This document shows, in pieces, positions 45,439 through 53,895 of a stretch of DNA of 64,000 nt (positions are counted from its first letter, which is position 1; each line of letters opens with the position of its first letter). A model generated the notes under the pieces. The model ran no database searches, had not been told where the DNA came from, and saw only the letters and a list, made by a program, of their open reading frames with translations. The translations under genes and the position numbers were made by a program. Origin of the DNA: Polyangium sp. 15x6 (GTDB lineage Bacteria > Myxococcota_A > Polyangia > Polyangiales > Polyangiaceae); assembly GCF_029960785.1 (NCBI RefSeq), contig NZ_JASBQE010000008.1:62001-126000 (forward strand), written 5' to 3'.

Positions 45439-46065
45439 ATGCGTGCATTCAAGCGTTACGACAAGCGTGGTTTTACCCTCGTCGAGCTCATGATCGTCGT
45501 CGCCATCATCGGCGTCCTCGCGGCGCTCGCGATCTTCGGCGTGAACCGGTACCTGAAGAGCGCCAAGACGAGCGAAGCGAAGAACTCGGTCGGCCGCATC
45601 GCCCGCGCCGCCGCCGAGTCGTACGAGCGCGAAAACACGACCTCGCAGCTCCTGCCGCTCGGCCAGGAGTCGACGGTCCCGACGCACGCGCTCTGCGGCA
45701 CGGCGACGGATCCCGTGCCCAAGGCCGGCGTCCCGGCGGCGAAGAAGTACCAGCCGAACAACAGCGGCGCGCTGGACTTCGCCGGTGGCGACTCGGCGAA
45801 CGGCTGGAAGTGCCTCCGCTTCGAGATCAGCGACCCGATTTATTACCAGTACTCGTACACGAAGGGCAGCGCGCCCGTCGGTCAGCTCGCCACGCCGGCC
45901 GGCCCGTCGGTCAGCGGCACCGAGAGCTTCGAGGCCGCGGCGAAGGGTGATCTCGACGGCGACACCACCGAGTTCGGCATCTTCACGCTGACCGGCAAGG
46001 TCGACGACACCACGAAGCAGCTCGTCCGCTCGACCCAGGTCTTCATCTCGAACGAGTACGAGTGA
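45439..46065 (+). CDS. Type IV pilin-like protein 2
   Basis: 208 aa from the ATG at 45439, preceded by the strong ribosome binding site gaggaggaggt. Short leader 'MRAFKRYDKRG', cleavage before 'FTLVELMIVVAIIGVLAALAIFG', then 'KSAKTSEAKNSVGRIARAAAESYERE', the alpha-1 spine typical of delta-proteobacterial PilA. The globular head has two Cys ('HALCGT', 'WKCLRF'). The canonical leader, strong ribosome site and following terminator make this the better candidate for the major pilin. Confidence 0.9.
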   Translation: MRAFKRYDKRGFTLVELMIVVAIIGVLAALAIFGVNRYLKSAKTSEAKNSVGRIARAAAESYERENTTSQLLPLGQESTVPTHALCGTATDPVPKAGVPAAKKYQPNNSGALDFAGGDSANGWKCLRFEISDPIYYQYSYTKGSAPVGQLATPAGPSVSGTESFEAAAKGDLDGDTTEFGIFTLTGKVDDTTKQLVRSTQVFISNEYE

Positions 46066-46114
46066 TCCAAACCTGAAGCGCGCCTCGAGCGCGCCGAACG
46101 GACCTCGCCTCCGG

Positions 46115-46154
46115 AACCCGGGCCGCGTATTGCGGTCCGGGTTTCGTTTTTTAT
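46115..46154 (+). terminator. Rho-independent terminator after pilin 2
   Basis: Twelve-bp stem aacccgggccgc (46115-46126) with gcggtccgggtt (46132-46143), one G-T wobble, 5-nt loop, followed by tcgttttttat. A clear terminator. Confidence 0.88.
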
Positions 46155-46248
46155 CGAGCATCCTCGCGGAAGCGGCGTGTTTTCCTGGGCCCCGGGGCCG
46201 CGCGCTTCTCGGGTGGAAACCGACGCAGCGGCGCGCTAGAAGGGGGGC

Positions 46249-46743
46249 ATGTCGCGATGGAGCGCGCTCGAGCTCAGCGTGGCCTTTGCGATCGGGGGCA
46301 GCGTCCTCGCGGTGGCGGTGCCCGCGTTCATCCGCAACCTGCACGCCTCCAAGCTGAGCGAGCCGCTCGACAACCTCGATCGACTGGTCACACACGCCGT
46401 CGCGTACGCGGAGAGCAAGCCGCAGGACATCAGCTTCCCGCCGGCCGCGCCGCTCACGCCGGCCGAGGTCCCGCGCGGCGTGCGCGTCACGGATCCGCCC
46501 GAGATCTGGGAGCACCTCACGTGGCGCTCGCTCGACTTCCGCATCGAGGAGCCGCACGCGTTCTCGTTCAAGTTCGAGAGCGAGCTCGATCCGGTGACAC
46601 GCGTGATGCGGTTCGTCGCGACCGCACACGGTGATCTCGACGGCGACGGCAAGCTGTCGACATTCCAGGTGCGCGGTGAGCGCGTGCCGGGACAACCTCC
46701 GCGCGTCTTGCCCGGCATGTTCGTGGATCGCGAGGTGGAGTGA
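46249..46743 (+). CDS. Degenerate pilin-like protein
   Basis: 164 aa from the ATG at 46249 behind a G-rich ribosome site. The N-terminus 'WSALELSVAFAIGGSVLAVAVPAF' resembles a mature pilin helix with the +5 Glu, but there is no Gly at the -1 position (Arg-3/Trp-4 instead), so prepilin peptidase probably cannot cut it. The C-terminal half contains 'GDLDGDGKLSTFQV', the same phrase type as 'GDLDGDTTEFGIF' in pilin 2, supporting common ancestry. Overlaps the next gene by one base (TGATG). Confidence 0.78.
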   Translation: MSRWSALELSVAFAIGGSVLAVAVPAFIRNLHASKLSEPLDNLDRLVTHAVAYAESKPQDISFPPAAPLTPAEVPRGVRVTDPPEIWEHLTWRSLDFRIEEPHAFSFKFESELDPVTRVMRFVATAHGDLDGDGKLSTFQVRGERVPGQPPRVLPGMFVDREVE

Positions 46744-47669
46744 TGCCCGCGCTCTCCGACTACGTCCGGACCGCGATCGTGGTGGGCGTGTCGGCGCTGT
46801 GCATCGGATCGGTTCGCGCGCGCGTCGCGGAGCAACATGCGCACGTGAAGGAGACGAGCGACGTCTACCTCCTGCCGCCGCCGAAGGAGGTCGTAGAGCT
46901 CTCGTTCGGCTATCGCGCGGCGCTCGCGGACGTGCTCTGGGCGCACGCGCTCGTCGCGCAGGGGCTGCGCACGGCCGAGCGCCGGCGCTTCGAGCACATC
47001 GCGGACCTCATCGACACGATCAACGAGCTCGATCCGGAGTTCCGTGATCCGTACCTGATGTCGGATGCGCTCATCACGATCCAGATCGGAGAGTCGAGGC
47101 GCGAGGACGTCGATCGAACACGCGCGATCCTCGAGCGCGGGATGCGCAATCGGCCGCTCGATCCGGAGATCTGGAGGACGGCAGGTCAGTTCATCGCGTT
47201 CATCGCGCCCGGGACGTACCTGACGGATCCGGAAGAGCGCGCAGCATGGAAGGTCGACGGCGCGCGCATGCTGGCGCGCGCCGCGGAGCTCGGCGGCGAC
47301 GCGGGGCACATGGGATGGGCCGCCATCGCAGGCGCGGGGATCCTGACTCGGCAAGGCGAACGTGATGCGGCGATCCGCTTGATTCAGCGCACGCTCGCGG
47401 TGACGGACGACGAGGAGCTGCGCGAGCGGCTCCAGCAGCAGCTCGCGTCGCTCGTCGGCGAGGTGAAGCTCGAAGCGTATCGGCGACGGCAGACGGAGAT
47501 GCTCGAGCTCACGCTGCGGGACGTGCCGTTCGTCAGCAAGTCGACGCTGTTCGTGCTCGGTCCGCCGTTCGATCCGGCGTACTGCGCGGGCGGCGCGCAC
47601 GCGGACGATCGGCGCTGCGCGCTCACGTGGAAGGCGTGGGCGGAGACGGGTTCGGAAGAGCAGCGCTGA
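46743..47669 (+). CDS. Membrane-anchored TPR-like protein in pilin locus
   Basis: 308 aa from the ATG at 46743. One N-terminal helix ('TAIVVGVSALCIGSVRA') followed by 'LPPPKEVVELSFGYRAALADVLWAHALV' and helical repeats ('RAILERGMRNRPLDPEIWRTAGQFIAF', 'RDAAIRLIQRTLAVTDDEELRERL') of TPR character, with a Cys pair near the end ('AYCAGG', 'RRCALT'). Translationally coupled to the degenerate pilin, so the two probably act together, perhaps in pilus assembly or a related surface structure. No closer family assignment. Confidence 0.8.
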   Translation: MPALSDYVRTAIVVGVSALCIGSVRARVAEQHAHVKETSDVYLLPPPKEVVELSFGYRAALADVLWAHALVAQGLRTAERRRFEHIADLIDTINELDPEFRDPYLMSDALITIQIGESRREDVDRTRAILERGMRNRPLDPEIWRTAGQFIAFIAPGTYLTDPEERAAWKVDGARMLARAAELGGDAGHMGWAAIAGAGILTRQGERDAAIRLIQRTLAVTDDEELRERLQQQLASLVGEVKLEAYRRRQTEMLELTLRDVPFVSKSTLFVLGPPFDPAYCAGGAHADDRRCALTWKAWAETGSEEQR

Positions 47670-47679
47670 GGGGGAGAGC

Positions 47680-47702
47680 GTGGGGGGCGCGTGGCCCCCC
47701 AC
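47680..47702. terminator. GC-rich stem-loop between convergent genes
   Basis: gtggggggc (47680-47688) with gccccccac (47694-47702), 5-nt loop, between stops at 47669 and 47718. No T-run; probably a bidirectional barrier. Confidence 0.55.
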
Positions 47703-47717
47703 GTGGAGGGACGCGGG

Positions 47718-49862
47718 CTACTTGAACTTGACGGCGGCCGTCTTCGTCTCGCCGGCCTTCACGGTCACGCTCACCGTCTGCTTGCCCTTGTCGGGGTGGA
47801 TGAACGTCACCGTGTGCGTACCGGCCGGCACGCTCACGCCGACCTTGGGCGTGCTGCCGAGCGGACGACCGTCGAGGACGACCTTCGACACCGGGATCGA
47901 GTTGATGTTGAGCGTCCCGTTGCCCGTGGCCGGCGCCTTGTCGCCGCCCGACGCCGTCGACGCCGTCGCGGCCGTGCCGCTCGAAGTCGAGCCCGTCGAG
48001 CCCGACGAGGTCGAGCCCGTCGTCGAGCCCGAGTCGGTCGCGGAGCCGCTCGCGGAGCCGCTTGCCGAGCCGCTCACCGAGCCGCTCGCCACGGCGTCGT
48101 TCGTCGGCGCCTTGCCCGGCTCGTAGAGCGCGATGCGGATCGGCTTCTCGGCGAGGCCGTCGTCGAAGGTGAGATCCTGCGAGAAGTCGTCGAGGCCCTT
48201 CTTCGTGGCGACGAGCTTCCAGCCGGCCGTGGGATCGAGGTCGATCTTGACGGGCTGGTTCTTCCACTCCTTCTCGGGGATCTTCTTCTCTTCCTTCTTC
48301 GCGTTCACGAGCTTGACGCTCGCGCCCTCGGTCGCGAGCTCGAGGACGATCTGCCCGCGCAGCACCTTGAGCTTGATCGGGCCGATCTCCTTCAGCTTGC
48401 CGGCCTCGATGTCGACCGTCTGCTCGAGCCTGTCGTAACGATCGCCGGCCTCGAACTTGAGCTTGTGCGAGCCCGCCGTGATGTCCTTCAGCTCGACCGG
48501 GAGCACGCCCTTCTCCGTGCCGTCGATCCACACCTTCGTGTTCGGCGTCGCCGCGAGGATCTTCAGGCCCGTCACGTTCGCGCTCGCCGTCGCCGGTGCG
48601 GACGACGTCCCGGGCGAAGCGCCGCTGGTCTCGAGAGTGACCATCACGGGCGTCTCTTTGCCGGCCTCGACGACGGCTGAGACCTTCTCGTCCTTGCCGA
48701 GGTCCGTGACGATGACACGCACCGTCTTCTCGCCGGGGCCGAGCTCGGCGACCACGCAGGGCGTGGTGTCGCACTTCTTCTGACCGTCGACGAAGATCTC
48801 CGCCTTGCTGATCGGCGCGCCCTTCGACTGGATGTCGATCTTCAGCGAGCCCTTCTTCGGCAGGAACATGAAGACGCCGAGGCCGATGACCGCGACGAGC
48901 GCGACGGCGCCGAGGATGATGCCGATCTTGCTGCCGCCGGACGACGACGCGGGCTGCACGCCGGGGATGCCGGTGATATCGGGGCGCGGGCGGATCGCCG
49001 TCGCCTCGGAGCGCGCCGTCATCGGCGCTTGCGACGGCGGCATCGCGGGGACGGGCACCACGCCCGCGGACGCGAGCGTCGTGGCCACGCCGGGCGCCTG
49101 AGGCGGCGGCATCGCGGCGCCGGGCGGCAACGTGCCGAGCGTCGGAACCGCGACGGGCGGAGGCAGCGGCGCGGGACGCGCGGAGCCACCCGAGCCGGAG
49201 AGCAAGGCCGCGGCCGCGCTGCTCATGGGAGGCATGCCCGCCGCGGGGCGCGGGCCGGTCGGATGGGGATCGCCTTTGCTCGCGTCGAAGACGTGGGTCG
49301 ACTCTTCTTCGTCGTCCCAATCCATGTCGACGGCCTTGCCGCCGGGACCCACCTTCGCGGGGGCTTCACCGGCCGGCGCGCCGGGGGGCGGCGGCAGCGG
49401 CACGGGCGCGGCGGCTCCGGGCGGCGGCGGCAGCGGCAGCGAGGACGCGCCTGCGCCTGGCGGCGGAGGCAGCGGCACCGACGTGGCGGCTCCGGGCGGC
49501 GGAGGCAGCGGCATCGACGTGGCGGCTCCGGGCGGCGGAGGCAGCGGCACCGATGTGGCGGCTCCCGGCGGCGGCGGCAGCGGGATCGAGGACGCGCCTG
49601 CGCCGGGGGGCGGCGGCAGGGGCGTCGCGATCCGCTGCGAGGGTGCCCCTGGCGGAGGGGGCAACGCGCTCGGGGGCGGGGGCAAGGGTGCGACGCTCCC
49701 GGGCGGGGGCGGAAGGGGGACGGGCGCGACCCCGCCGAGCAGCGTGCTCTTGCGGGCAGCTTGCGAAGGGGGCGGCGGCATGAGTCCTGGCGTGGTGCCG
49801 CGAGGAGCCTTCTTCGCCAGCCCCTCGAAGACGTCCAGATCGCTGCCCTTATCATCGGCCAT
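47718..49862 (-). CDS. PEGA-domain membrane protein with proline-rich repeats
   Basis: 714 aa from the ATG at 49862 (MADDKGSD...). The cytosolic N-terminal ~270 residues contain about nine 'PLPPPPGAxxS'-type modules; a helix 'GIILGAVALVAVIGLGVFMFLP' follows near residue 320. The exported half contains PEGA-like beta domains ('GSLKIDIQSKGAPISKAEIFVDGQ', 'GLKILAATPNTKVWIDGTEKG', and a last one 'GTLNINSIPVSKVVLDGRPLG'), a Ser/Gly/Thr linker near residues 590-650, and a beta C-terminus. PEGA domains are found in surface and cell-wall-associated proteins. The poly-Pro segment suggests a binding partner in the cytosol. Confidence 0.88.
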   Translation of the reverse strand: MADDKGSDLDVFEGLAKKAPRGTTPGLMPPPPSQAARKSTLLGGVAPVPLPPPPGSVAPLPPPPSALPPPPGAPSQRIATPLPPPPGAGASSIPLPPPPGAATSVPLPPPPGAATSMPLPPPPGAATSVPLPPPPGAGASSLPLPPPPGAAAPVPLPPPPGAPAGEAPAKVGPGGKAVDMDWDDEEESTHVFDASKGDPHPTGPRPAAGMPPMSSAAAALLSGSGGSARPAPLPPPVAVPTLGTLPPGAAMPPPQAPGVATTLASAGVVPVPAMPPSQAPMTARSEATAIRPRPDITGIPGVQPASSSGGSKIGIILGAVALVAVIGLGVFMFLPKKGSLKIDIQSKGAPISKAEIFVDGQKKCDTTPCVVAELGPGEKTVRVIVTDLGKDEKVSAVVEAGKETPVMVTLETSGASPGTSSAPATASANVTGLKILAATPNTKVWIDGTEKGVLPVELKDITAGSHKLKFEAGDRYDRLEQTVDIEAGKLKEIGPIKLKVLRGQIVLELATEGASVKLVNAKKEEKKIPEKEWKNQPVKIDLDPTAGWKLVATKKGLDDFSQDLTFDDGLAEKPIRIALYEPGKAPTNDAVASGSVSGSASGSASGSATDSGSTTGSTSSGSTGSTSSGTAATASTASGGDKAPATGNGTLNINSIPVSKVVLDGRPLGSTPKVGVSVPAGTHTVTFIHPDKGKQTVSVTVKAGETKTAAVKFK
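49380..49640. repeat. 36-nt in-frame tandem repeats coding for Pro-rich modules
   Basis: Near-identical 36-nt units (12 residues, PLPPPPGAATSV and variants with GAGASS) lie head to tail within the PEGA gene. Copy number may vary between strains by slippage. Confidence 0.7.
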
Positions 49863-50060
49863 GTTCAGCCACTCCTCGACAGAATGCGACGTTACGCCGC
49901 GGACGACAGAAAACCCTTTCGCACATCTCGCGCGACGCGAGTAGAGGGTCGATGGGTCTCCGTGTTCGCACCGCGCACAGGCGGGAAAACCGAGACGCAC
50001 CTAGCCTAGCCGTGCTTGGCGTGCTTCGCGAGTTTCTTCACGTGATTTCGCGGAGTTCGT

Positions 50061-50172
50061 CCCTCGGTCCCGAGGGGGACGCCTCGCGTCCCCCTCTCGT
50101 CCGGGCGAAGCCCGGCCGATTCACCCCCTAGAGGGAAGCTCGCAAAGCGAGCTTCCACGCACCGAACGGTGC
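50061..50172. repeat. Intergenic hairpin cluster
   Basis: Five consecutive perfect hairpins: 50061-50076 (ccctcgg/ccgaggg), 50072-50096 (11-bp gagggggacgc/gcgtccccctc), 50101-50115 (ccgggc/gcccgg), 50134-50156 (10-bp ggaagctcgc/gcgagcttcc, loop aaa) and 50159-50172 (gcaccg/cggtgc). The region 49863-50178 has no gene. The ggaagctcgc unit recurs near 9520. Confidence 0.65.
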
Positions 50173-50178
50173 GATCCG

Positions 50179-52863
50179 TCAGTTCGACGCCCCCTCGGCG
50201 GGGTCCTTCTGGGGCTTCTTGAAGTAGCGGATCCGCTTCTGTTGCAGCGGATACCACTTATCGAAGGGCACGATGGGCGTGTCCTCCAGGAAACGGCGGC
50301 CGCCGGGGGCCTCGGCGCGGGCGAGGCGCACCGCCGTCGGGCCCTGGGGCGGGTGCACGGCCGCGCCGGCGAGATCCGTGTCGCCGCCGAGCGCCACCGC
50401 GAGCGGCTTCGCGAGGAGCAGCCGCGTGCTGCATCCCGCGTTCTTCAAGAGCGTGTCGAGCGCCTTCGCGTCGGCCGCCGAAGCATCCGCGGGCGTCAAG
50501 AGCTCGACATAGAGGAGCATGCCGTCCTTGTCGTTCACGCCGACGGCGGCCGCGGCGACCGCGGCGCTCGGCGATCCCGTCGCGAGGCGGACCGCGCCTT
50601 CGACGGGCGGCTCCGCGCCGATCGCGAACGCGCCGGCCGAGGCCCAGAGCGACGCCGAGCCTGCGCCCGCGTCGGCCGGGCCCGCGTCGAGCACGGCGAC
50701 GGTCTTGCCCGCGCTCTGCGCCGAGGCCTTCGCGGCCGACACCGTGCGTGGATCGATCTTCACCACGCGCGCCTTGCGATCGGGCCTCGCCGCGTCGATG
50801 CGCAGCTCCGTCGTCGCGAGCGCATACGGAAACCCGTGCTGCGGCAAGGCCTTGACGCGCCACTGTCCTTCGCCCTCGACGGGCGGCTGCGCGACGGGCG
50901 TGATGCCCGCGCCGGGCAGCACGTGGCGCAGCGTCATGTAGAAGAAGTCGCGCGCCTCGCGCTTGATGTAGCGCGGGAAGTTCATGAGGCCCATGCCGCG
51001 GATGAAGCGCCTGCCGCGGAACTTCCATCCGTCGATGCCGGAGATCGTGCCCTCCGACTCCCAGTCGTATTGCAAGGGCCTGCCGAGCGGATCCATCTCG
51101 CCTTCTTGCGCGACCTTGTAGAACTCGAGCCCGCTGTGACCCGCGTTCATGTCGAGCGCGATGCCGTACGAGCAGCGCGTCTGGATCATCGACTGCGCGA
51201 GCCCTTCGGGGCCGAGATCCGCGCCGTAGAAGTACGCGACGAACTTCTCCTTCGTCAGGCACATGCCCGTGCGCACGGTGTGCGTCTTGTCCGCCCAGCC
51301 CGGCGGCGTACCGCCCCACCACGAGCGGTTGTACGGGTTGAACTTCTCGTCGAGCACCATGACCGTCATGTTCTGTCGGTACGACAGCACGTTCGGCGGG
51401 ATGCTCTGATCCTCGGGCCAGCTGCCGAACGCGGTGGAGCCGTCACGCAGCACGGCGACGGTCGCGCCGTACGGCTTCGGCGGCAGGTAGACGACGCCGT
51501 CGGCCATCATGCCGAACTCGCCGTGCAGCGCTTGAAAGCCCGCGTTCGACGCGGCGACGACGCGCTCGAGCACCGCGGGATCACGCGGGATGAGGCCGGG
51601 CCCTGCTTCCCCCGTCGCGCCCTTCGGCTCGACCGTGCCGGCCATCATGTGGAGCTCCACCTGGCGCGGATCCCAGACGACGATGAACACGCGCGTCGTC
51701 TTGCGCGAGCGATCGGGGCGGATGTACGTCGTGACGAACGCGGGCGGCAGGCCCTCGATCCTTCGAATGAACGGATCCTTGTCCTGCGGGTTCCACTGCC
51801 CCTCGCCGGGGAGCGCGGGCGTGATCCAGGGCTCGAGCGGCGCCGGCGGCCAGCCGATCTCGGGGTCCGTGGGCATCGTGCGCGTGGGCGCTTCGAGCGT
51901 GGTTTGTCCGAGGTCCTCTGCGATCGCCTCGGCCGCGGCTTGCTCGCCGCCCATGCTCTCCTTCTGTCGCATGACGACCTCGAGGCCCGCGAACGCGACG
52001 GCCTTGATCGTCTGCATCGCCTCGTCGCCGATGACGTCACGCACGCGATCGACCGACCACGTGACGACGTTGCCCGGCCGCGCGATCTCCCCGCTCTCGT
52101 GCGAGAGCCAAGCAGGGAGCGTCGCCGGGCCATCGAGCGGCACGCGCGCCTCACGCGTTCCATCACGCACGACGAGCGTGGCTTCTTCGAGCGCGCATCG
52201 CACGTCACGCGCGGGCGCCTCGCCTTCTTTCGCGTCGGCCTCTTGCGCTGCGGCTTCGGCTTCGCCTTCGCCTTCGCCGAGCGTGAACGTGCGCTTGCCG
52301 ATGCCGCCGAGCTGTCCCGTCTCCTGCGCGTTCGTGAGCGCGTTCTGCAGTCGCTCGACGCGGGTCCAGCCCTCGGTCGCGAGGGCTTGTCCCGAGAGAT
52401 CGAAGACGTGCACGGTGGGATGGCTGCCGGCGATGAGCGGGCTCGAGACGTAGGCGAGTCGCTCGCCGCGGACGACGGGGCGTGACTCGTCGGCGCCGCT
52501 CGTCTCGGTGAGGTTGTACGCGCCGGAAGTGTCGAGGAGGACGCCTTCGGGCGAGAGCTCGGCGTGCACGAGGTAGAGATCGTTCGGCTCGCCTTGCGCG
52601 GGCGCGGCGCGGACGACGGCGCGGCTCTTCGCGCCGAGCGCGCCCCAGACGCCGCGCGGGGGATCGATCCAGGCCACGTCGTCGGCCGTGAGCACGAGGC
52701 CCTGCGACGCGAGCGCCGAGGCGAGCGCCGTGGACCTGTCCTTCGCGCCCACGTTCGGGACGCCGCGGGGCAAGAACGTCGCGAGGGCAGCAGCGCCGAG
52801 CACGGTGAGCGCGACGTGGCGGCGTCCTTGTCGGACGAAGGTGGAGAGACGAGAGGTGGCCAT
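50179..52863 (-). CDS. Exported protein with phosphodiester-glycosidase (NAGPA)-like domain
   Basis: 894 aa from the ATG at 52863; a longer frame crosses the 49-bp repeats in three different phases and is rejected. N-terminal signal anchor 'VALTVLGAAALATFLPRG'. The middle (about residues 440-640) has phrases such as 'SNAGFQALHGEFGMMADGVVYLPPKPYGATVAVLRDG', 'NPYNRSWWGG', 'GMCLTKEKFVAYFYG' and 'IALDMNAGHSGLEFY', recalling the NAGPA/phosphodiester glycosidase family. The flanks are lineage-specific. Substrate unknown; the assignment is by eye and moderate. Confidence 0.78.
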   Translation of the reverse strand: MATSRLSTFVRQGRRHVALTVLGAAALATFLPRGVPNVGAKDRSTALASALASQGLVLTADDVAWIDPPRGVWGALGAKSRAVVRAAPAQGEPNDLYLVHAELSPEGVLLDTSGAYNLTETSGADESRPVVRGERLAYVSSPLIAGSHPTVHVFDLSGQALATEGWTRVERLQNALTNAQETGQLGGIGKRTFTLGEGEGEAEAAAQEADAKEGEAPARDVRCALEEATLVVRDGTREARVPLDGPATLPAWLSHESGEIARPGNVVTWSVDRVRDVIGDEAMQTIKAVAFAGLEVVMRQKESMGGEQAAAEAIAEDLGQTTLEAPTRTMPTDPEIGWPPAPLEPWITPALPGEGQWNPQDKDPFIRRIEGLPPAFVTTYIRPDRSRKTTRVFIVVWDPRQVELHMMAGTVEPKGATGEAGPGLIPRDPAVLERVVAASNAGFQALHGEFGMMADGVVYLPPKPYGATVAVLRDGSTAFGSWPEDQSIPPNVLSYRQNMTVMVLDEKFNPYNRSWWGGTPPGWADKTHTVRTGMCLTKEKFVAYFYGADLGPEGLAQSMIQTRCSYGIALDMNAGHSGLEFYKVAQEGEMDPLGRPLQYDWESEGTISGIDGWKFRGRRFIRGMGLMNFPRYIKREARDFFYMTLRHVLPGAGITPVAQPPVEGEGQWRVKALPQHGFPYALATTELRIDAARPDRKARVVKIDPRTVSAAKASAQSAGKTVAVLDAGPADAGAGSASLWASAGAFAIGAEPPVEGAVRLATGSPSAAVAAAAVGVNDKDGMLLYVELLTPADASAADAKALDTLLKNAGCSTRLLLAKPLAVALGGDTDLAGAAVHPPQGPTAVRLARAEAPGGRRFLEDTPIVPFDKWYPLQQKRIRYFKKPQKDPAEGASN

Positions 52864-52870
52864 GCCGCGT

Positions 52871-53017
52871 GGGGTTTGGGGCGTAGGGCGCTGAAGGCGA
52901 TCCGGAGCCCCAAGTGTAGGGGGTTTGGGGCGTAGGGCGCTGAAGGCGATCCGGAGCCCCAAGTGTAGGGGGTTTGGGGCGTAGGACGCCGAAGGCGATC
53001 CGGAGCCCCAAGTATAG
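52871..53017. repeat. Three tandem 49-bp repeats upstream of the NAGPA-like gene
   Basis: Copies at 52871-52919, 52920-52968 and 52969-53017; copies 1 and 2 are essentially identical and copy 3 differs at a few sites. Each contains ttggggc ... gccccaa arms that can form a 7-bp stem. Copy 3 read on the minus strand contains a TATACT sequence. They lie just before the start codon, so they may be repeated operators or part of the leader. Confidence 0.8.
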
Positions 53018-53151
53018 ACAGAACGCTCGAAGCCGATGGGGCCTGCCCGACGCCGAGGAGGCGCGGAACGGCGCGGCAATATCATCGGTGAGACGGAAGG
53101 GCCAACGTTTCGTCGGTGGGGCGGAGGCGGGAGCGGAAGCGGTTCTGGCGT

Positions 53152-53895
53152 TCACCCCTCGTTCGTGGACGATTTGCTTCGTTCGGCCTTCGCCGCCCGA
53201 TTCGCGGCGATACGCTGTTCTTCCAGGGTGTCCAGGTAGCTGAAAATCTGGGCGTCGATGTCCGCGGCGAGCGCCGGGTTGCGTTTCGCTTCGCGCGCGA
53301 CGGCCCTGCGAAGGTCGTTGAGGATCCCCACGGTCTCGGACCGAAGGACCTGCGCGTTCTTGCGCGTCGCAGCGTTCACGTCGGCGCGTTTGCTGAGCAA
53401 GACGGAGAGGTCCTGCCCAGCCGCGACGAAGCGCGTAGCCCAGTCGTAAAGCGTGCCGCCGCCGGCGATGGGAAGGAGCTTCAGATCGGCTTCGAGCTTC
53501 GCCAGATCTTCCTTGTGCGCGTTCGCGGCCGCAGCCTCGTCCGCGTAGCTGTCCTGGAGCGCGCCGAGCGTGGGGATGAAGGCCGCGCGGACGCGCCGTG
53601 CAGCGTCGACGATATGAGGCGGGATGCCCGGCACGCGGAAATAGGCCTCGGTCATGTGCCAGATCCCCAGGCCCAAACCGTCATGCTCGTCGTCCTTCGA
53701 CGCGAGCTCCTCGCTCATCGGCTTTCCTCCAACGAGGGCCTTGGGCAACGCATCGATCGCCTTCTGCTGGTAGGCAAGGACGTCCACCTGCCCCACGCCA
53801 GCCTTGGTGCTCGTCAGGGCCGCGTGTCGCTTCGTGAACAGATCGGCGAGGCCGACGCTAAGGTCGGTTAGGTTGAGTACGGAGAAGGAACGCAT
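53152..53895 (-). CDS. Helical protein of unknown function
   Basis: 247 aa from the ATG at 53895. No signal peptide or membrane helix. Almost all-alpha with coiled-coil-like stretches ('AAAANAHKEDLAKLEADLKLL', 'AREAKRNPALAADIDAQIFSYLDTLEEQRIAANRAAKAE'). A central phrase 'DGLGLGIWHMTEAYFRVPGIPPHIVDAARRVRAAFIP' seems the most conserved-looking part. Not recognised; good codon bias supports a real gene. It precedes a long repeat-rich gap. Confidence 0.75.
   Translation of the reverse strand: MRSFSVLNLTDLSVGLADLFTKRHAALTSTKAGVGQVDVLAYQQKAIDALPKALVGGKPMSEELASKDDEHDGLGLGIWHMTEAYFRVPGIPPHIVDAARRVRAAFIPTLGALQDSYADEAAAANAHKEDLAKLEADLKLLPIAGGGTLYDWATRFVAAGQDLSVLLSKRADVNAATRKNAQVLRSETVGILNDLRRAVAREAKRNPALAADIDAQIFSYLDTLEEQRIAANRAAKAERSKSSTNEG

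Noticed and set aside
52871-53017. CRISPR-like array
   Set aside because: The three 49-bp repeats are directly adjacent without spacers and no cas genes are present.
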